Program-made: the position numbers and the translations under genes
In this document: positions 5,954 through 9,282 of the stretch, piece by piece
Layout: every line of letters starts with the position of its first letter
Position numbering within the stretch: the stretch's first letter is position 1
The notes under the pieces: model-generated
The model's input: only the letters and a program-made list of their open reading frames with translations
Told to the model about the DNA's origin: nothing
Database searches by the model: none
Origin: an uncultured Pelosinus sp.
GTDB taxonomy: Bacteria; Bacillota; Negativicutes; UMGS1260
Direction: 5' to 3'
Assembly (NCBI GenBank): GCA_900550105.1
Contig: URQW01000101.1
Location: 1-9,282 of the forward strand
DNA length: 9,282 bases

Positions 5954-8900
5954 TACGATTCCCTCCTTCAATCAGTGCTTCAATAATGGCAAAAGCATGG
6001 TCCAGTTCAAAGTGATTCATATGGCGCTCTAAGCGACGGAATATATCATCTGGTAAACGTTTTACCAGAGCACTGCGGAGATGTTCAAAGGCATCAAGAG
6101 CTTCGCTGTCATTGTCTGCCAGCAGGTCTTTTAATTGGTTCAGTGCGGTGGTGACCATCGTAGAATCCTGTGGTTCTTCTGAAGAAAGCTGTTTATTTCT
6201 AAGATAAAACTGAATGGCGTGAATTAGCGTCTGTAGAGATGTTTCCAGCGAAATAAGCAAACTAGGAATTGATTCAGGCGATTGCTCAGAAGCTAGGATT
6301 TGTTCGAGGATGCTGGCCGACTCGGCAATGATTATGGCTCCAATATTGCCAGAGACTCCTTTTAAACTATGACATAGATGAATAGCTGAAGGTACGTCAT
6401 GGTTTTTCAGGGCTGTGCGAATTGCAGTAACGGTATCTTTTTGCCCGTCAGCAAATTTCTCTAGCAGTTTATCATAAACAGTGAGATTTTGGGCAACTCG
6501 CCGTAGGCCTGAAGTGGTATCCAAGCCGGGGATCGTAGGAATCGGTAGTGATAGGGGCTTTTCAGACAAGGGGTTTAATGATTTTAGTGGCAGGGCAATG
6601 CTGGGCTTCGTTGGCAACCAGCGGCTGATTGTAGTAAAGAGAATATGAGGATCGATTGGTTTTGAAACGTGGTCGTTCATACCGGAGTTCAGGCACTTTT
6701 GCCGCTCATCAACCATAGCCCGCGCAGTCATTGCAATAATTGGAATAGTAGGATTGGTTTTTCGGATTAGCGCAGTTGCTTCAAATCCGTCAAGATCAGG
6801 CATTTCGACGTCCATGAGAATCAGATCGAACTGCTTTGATTCTGGCTGGTTAACAATTCTATCAACTGCTAGGCGTCCATTTTCAACTACCGTAACTGTA
6901 ATTCCCTGACTTTGTAGTAGTTCAACGGCAATTTGCTGGTTAATACTGTTGTCTTCGGCCAGCAATATTTTGACACCGCTTAAACCATAGTCTCTGTCTC
7001 GGTTGCTGTTTTGCCGCTGATTTATTTTGGGCTTTTCCGGGGCAAAGATTTGTACCATGGCATTGTATAAAACCGATGGAAGGACCGGCTTGGCTAGAAA
7101 ACCGTCAAGTTTATTTTCGTCAACTAAGTGATGAATTTCTTCTCGATCAAATGATGAAACAATAATGATTGCTGGGATGGATTGAGCATCGACAGTTTCC
7201 TTAATTCGTCGAGCGGCCTCAACACCGTTCATACTAGGCATTTGCCAGTCCATAAAGACAATTTGATAGGGATCATTATCAGAACACTGGGCAATCGCAT
7301 CAATTGCTTCTTGGCCGCTTGATACTGCTGTTGCCCGGAAAGACATTGCAGTCAAGTATTCAACGAGAATTTTTTGCGCGGCGCTATTGTCATCTACTAC
7401 CAGAACTCGCAGATTTGTAAAAATTTCTGGTATAACCCGGCGCTGTTGTTGGCTTCCATTCGCTACTTCAAACCAGGCGGTAAAGGTGAAGGTACTGCCA
7501 AGAGACGGTTTACTTGTGGCCCAAATATTGCCGCCCATCATTTCTACAAGTTTTTTACTGATCGTAAGGCCCAGACCAGTACCGCCGTATTTGCGTGTCG
7601 TTGAGCCGTCAGCTTGTGTGAAGGCCTCAAAAAGGCGCGCCATTTGTGTTGGATCCATGCCGATACCTGTATCTTCTACGGAAAATTGCAACTGTATTTT
7701 GTCGCCAGTCTGCTCGATCAGATCGACAAGTACTTCAATAGAGCCTTGCTCAGTAAATTTCAAAGCATTATTGACAAGGTTGGTTATAATCTGCCCCAGA
7801 CGAAGGGGATCGCCAACAAGATTTTGCGGGATGGCGGGAGAAATATGATAGAGGAATTCCAAGCCTTTGCTAGCGGCTTGGGCTTGTGTAAGGTCGATGA
7901 CGCCACTCATAACCTCATCAAGGATAAAATCAATATGATCAATGTGAAGCTTGCCTGACTCAATCTTCGAAAAGTCTAGAATATCGTTTATTATGCCAAG
8001 CAAGGAAGTACTGGCGTTATGAATTTTATTAATGTAGTCATGTTGCTTGGGGGTCAAATCGGTTTTTAGAGCCAGGTAGGCCATGCCAATAATCGCGTTC
8101 ATGGGTGTGCGGATTTCATGACTCATATTGGCTAGAAACATAGATTTCGATTTGGTTGCTTCTTCGGCTTTACGGTGAGCCTCCATAAGCTCTTCTTCTT
8201 TTTTCTTGAGGTCGCTTATGTCGACAATTACGCCAATTAAACCGCCGGGACTGCCATCGGAAAGTTTAAAGCCTGATACCCAGTAGAGGACTTCATGGGG
8301 AATCCCGTTGGAAAATTCGATTTGAAACCGCCTGTGGCGGGTATCGCCGCTTTGGATCATTGCGGAGTCTTCTTGATGATAAAAGGCGCGGTCAGCCTCT
8401 GGCAGATAATCTAGTTCTAAGACCGTTTTGCCGGTCAGAAAAGCGCGTGTTGTATTAAAAGCTTGCTCGTAAGCTTTATTGCACCCGAGAAACCGTCCGT
8501 CTACGTCTTTATAAAATATGGGATTTGGCACAGCGTCAATTAAATGGTTGATAAAAGCAAGTTGATCAGACAACTGTCGCTGGGACTGTAGTGTATTCGT
8601 AATATCTTCTTTGACAGCGACAAAATGGGTTGTTTCGCCAGATTCGCCGCGCAGCGGCGTGATAACCACCGCTTCCGTATAGAGTTCGCCCGATTTCTTT
8701 TTATTGATGAATTCGCCGCGCCAAGTTTGGCCTGTGGTAATACTTTGCCAAAGATCAATGTGTGTTTTGGCCGGAGTTTGTTCTGATTTAAGAATACGTG
8801 GATTTTGGCCAATAACTTCTTCCAAGGAATAACCAGTTACTTTGCAAAAGTAGGGATTTACGTATTCGATGTTGCCATTGATATCGGTAATTACGACTGA

Positions 8901-9282
8901 AACAGGACTTTGGTCAATGGCTTGGGAGAATTTCTGCAGCTCGCTTGTGCGGCTGCGAATTTTGTTTTCCAAGTTGTCAGTTGCCTCGATTAGCAAAGTT
9001 CGCATGTTTTTATGGGCTTGTCCTAATCGGTTGAGTTCTTCCCAACGAGTCGGCTGAAAGGTGGTTTCTTCAAAATTCATGTTGCCAATTCGTTCGCTGT
9101 CCTGCGCCAGTTGTTTGAGGGGACGGCTTAGGTTGTGAGCCGTTCGGTAGGCCAAGATTGCGGCCACTGCCAGGGCTAGTAGGAGACTTGCCACCAGTAT
9201 GGCAACAGATAACGGTTGGTTGGCATTAAAGTCTTTGGCTGGAGCAAAGATTCCAATATAAAAGGTAGTGTTATTTAAATTC
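5946..9282 (-). CDS. hybrid sensor histidine kinase HAMP-PAS-PAS-HisKA-HATPase-REC-REC-HPt, N-terminus outside window
   Basis: The minus-strand frame is open to the right edge (1111 residues visible), so the true start and the sensor domain lie outside; a GTG at 9194 is internal. In visible numbering: the end of an extracytoplasmic domain (NNTTFYIGIFAPAKDF), a TM helix (about 23-44), HAMP (about 45-100), PAS (about 113-229) and PAS (about 235-359). HisKA follows with MSHEIRTPMNAIIGM (His388), then HATPase (NLVNNALKF, EDTGIGM, GGTGLGL; about 487-604). Next come REC1 (Asp678 in FMDWQMPSMNG), REC2 (Asp824 in LMDVEMPDLDG, Lys in SKPID) and HPt (His971 in CHSLKGVSGN). A helical tail of about 100 residues closes the protein. 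All phosphorelay residues are present. It should phosphorylate itself, pass phosphate through its receivers to the HPt, and on to the coupled REC-HD-GYP regulator. The signal is unknown because the sensor domain is cut off. Confidence 0.95.
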   Translation of the reverse strand, partial: NLNNTTFYIGIFAPAKDFNANQPLSVAILVASLLLALAVAAILAYRTAHNLSRPLKQLAQDSERIGNMNFEETTFQPTRWEELNRLGQAHKNMRTLLIEATDNLENKIRSRTSELQKFSQAIDQSPVSVVITDINGNIEYVNPYFCKVTGYSLEEVIGQNPRILKSEQTPAKTHIDLWQSITTGQTWRGEFINKKKSGELYTEAVVITPLRGESGETTHFVAVKEDITNTLQSQRQLSDQLAFINHLIDAVPNPIFYKDVDGRFLGCNKAYEQAFNTTRAFLTGKTVLELDYLPEADRAFYHQEDSAMIQSGDTRHRRFQIEFSNGIPHEVLYWVSGFKLSDGSPGGLIGVIVDISDLKKKEEELMEAHRKAEEATKSKSMFLANMSHEIRTPMNAIIGMAYLALKTDLTPKQHDYINKIHNASTSLLGIINDILDFSKIESGKLHIDHIDFILDEVMSGVIDLTQAQAASKGLEFLYHISPAIPQNLVGDPLRLGQIITNLVNNALKFTEQGSIEVLVDLIEQTGDKIQLQFSVEDTGIGMDPTQMARLFEAFTQADGSTTRKYGGTGLGLTISKKLVEMMGGNIWATSKPSLGSTFTFTAWFEVANGSQQQRRVIPEIFTNLRVLVVDDNSAAQKILVEYLTAMSFRATAVSSGQEAIDAIAQCSDNDPYQIVFMDWQMPSMNGVEAARRIKETVDAQSIPAIIIVSSFDREEIHHLVDENKLDGFLAKPVLPSVLYNAMVQIFAPEKPKINQRQNSNRDRDYGLSGVKILLAEDNSINQQIAVELLQSQGITVTVVENGRLAVDRIVNQPESKQFDLILMDVEMPDLDGFEATALIRKTNPTIPIIAMTARAMVDERQKCLNSGMNDHVSKPIDPHILFTTISRWLPTKPSIALPLKSLNPLSEKPLSLPIPTIPGLDTTSGLRRVAQNLTVYDKLLEKFADGQKDTVTAIRTALKNHDVPSAIHLCHSLKGVSGNIGAIIIAESASILEQILASEQSPESIPSLLISLETSLQTLIHAIQFYLRNKQLSSEEPQDSTMVTTALNQLKDLLADNDSEALDAFEHLRSALVKRLPDDIFRRLERHMNHFELDHAFAIIEALIEGGNRNE
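5961..5968 (-). promoter_or_regulatory. ribosome binding site of the HD-GYP gene, inside the kinase gene
   Basis: On the minus strand AAGGAGGG lies 7 bases before ATG 5953 and is within the last codons of the hybrid kinase (encoding EGG). The start and the kinase stop overlap as ATGAATAA (5953-5946), a classic setting for translational coupling that keeps sensor and regulator in proportion. Confidence 0.85.

Noticed and set aside
5954..5971. Longer start (TTG 5971) for the HD-GYP protein
   Set aside because: It would place the AAGGAGGG ribosome binding site inside the coding region; ATG 5953 is at the right distance.
5694..6032. 112-codon plus-strand ORF across the kinase/HD-GYP junction
   Set aside because: It is antisense to conserved receiver coding sequence and shows no family similarity.
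7387..7958. Plus-strand ORFs of 76-153 codons inside the hybrid kinase gene
   Set aside because: They are antisense to the conserved HATPase and REC1 coding region, whose motifs are intact; they are shadow frames.
9192..9194. GTG 9194 as the start of the hybrid kinase
   Set aside because: The frame continues open to the window edge and encodes the end of an extracytoplasmic domain and the first part of the TM helix; starting here would cut the helix.
1..9282. CRISPR array, insertion sequence, phage genes, rRNA or tRNA genes
   Set aside because: No regularly spaced repeats, transposase or integrase motifs, or conserved RNA-gene sequences were seen on either strand.

Overview
The window looks like chromosomal DNA from a signalling-rich, low-to-moderate GC anaerobic bacterium. 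Strong AGGAGG-like ribosome binding sites, a TTG start, compact intrinsic terminators and a ferredoxin-fused nitroreductase fit Bacillota, perhaps a Sporomusa/Pelosinus-like member of Negativicutes or a clostridium. This taxonomic guess is inference; no rRNA or marker gene is present. The left part (to about 3.8 kb) is clearly AT-richer than the nitroreductase gene and the minus-strand signalling genes on the right.

Layout. Bases 1-1671 (+) hold the 3' part of a soluble-looking PAS-PAS histidine kinase with no response regulator beside it. Bases 1672-2844 hold few genes but several signals: a consensus-like promoter, a long perfect hairpin directly in front of a small Cys-rich unknown gene (1855-2226), a 36-codon ORF whose end lies inside a strong terminator (2345-2455), and a promoter followed by an about 86-nt stretch whose ends pair and which ends in eight T's (candidate small RNA, 2601-2686). 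Bases 2845-3729 (+) encode a two-TM CHASE4 sensor that stops just after its second membrane helix, with no output domain. Bases 3868-4692 (+) encode a 2[4Fe-4S] ferredoxin-nitroreductase fusion. A strong, symmetric hairpin (4762-4808) separates it from the convergent minus-strand genes.

On the minus strand, from the right edge leftwards, lie a very large hybrid histidine kinase (TM-HAMP-PAS-PAS-HisKA-HATPase-REC-REC-HPt, N-terminus outside the window) and a REC-HD-GYP response regulator. They overlap by 8 bases, so they are very likely co-transcribed and translationally coupled. The simplest model is a membrane sensor feeding a His-Asp-His-Asp phosphorelay whose output is a c-di-GMP phosphodiesterase with all the expected catalytic motifs.

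Three of the five larger proteins are sensory or signalling proteins built from PAS, CHASE4 or kinase modules, and the HD-GYP regulator is a fourth signalling protein. No complete new defence or mobile system is visible. The least ordinary material is the non-coding and small-gene region 1.69-2.84 kb and the output-less CHASE4 protein.
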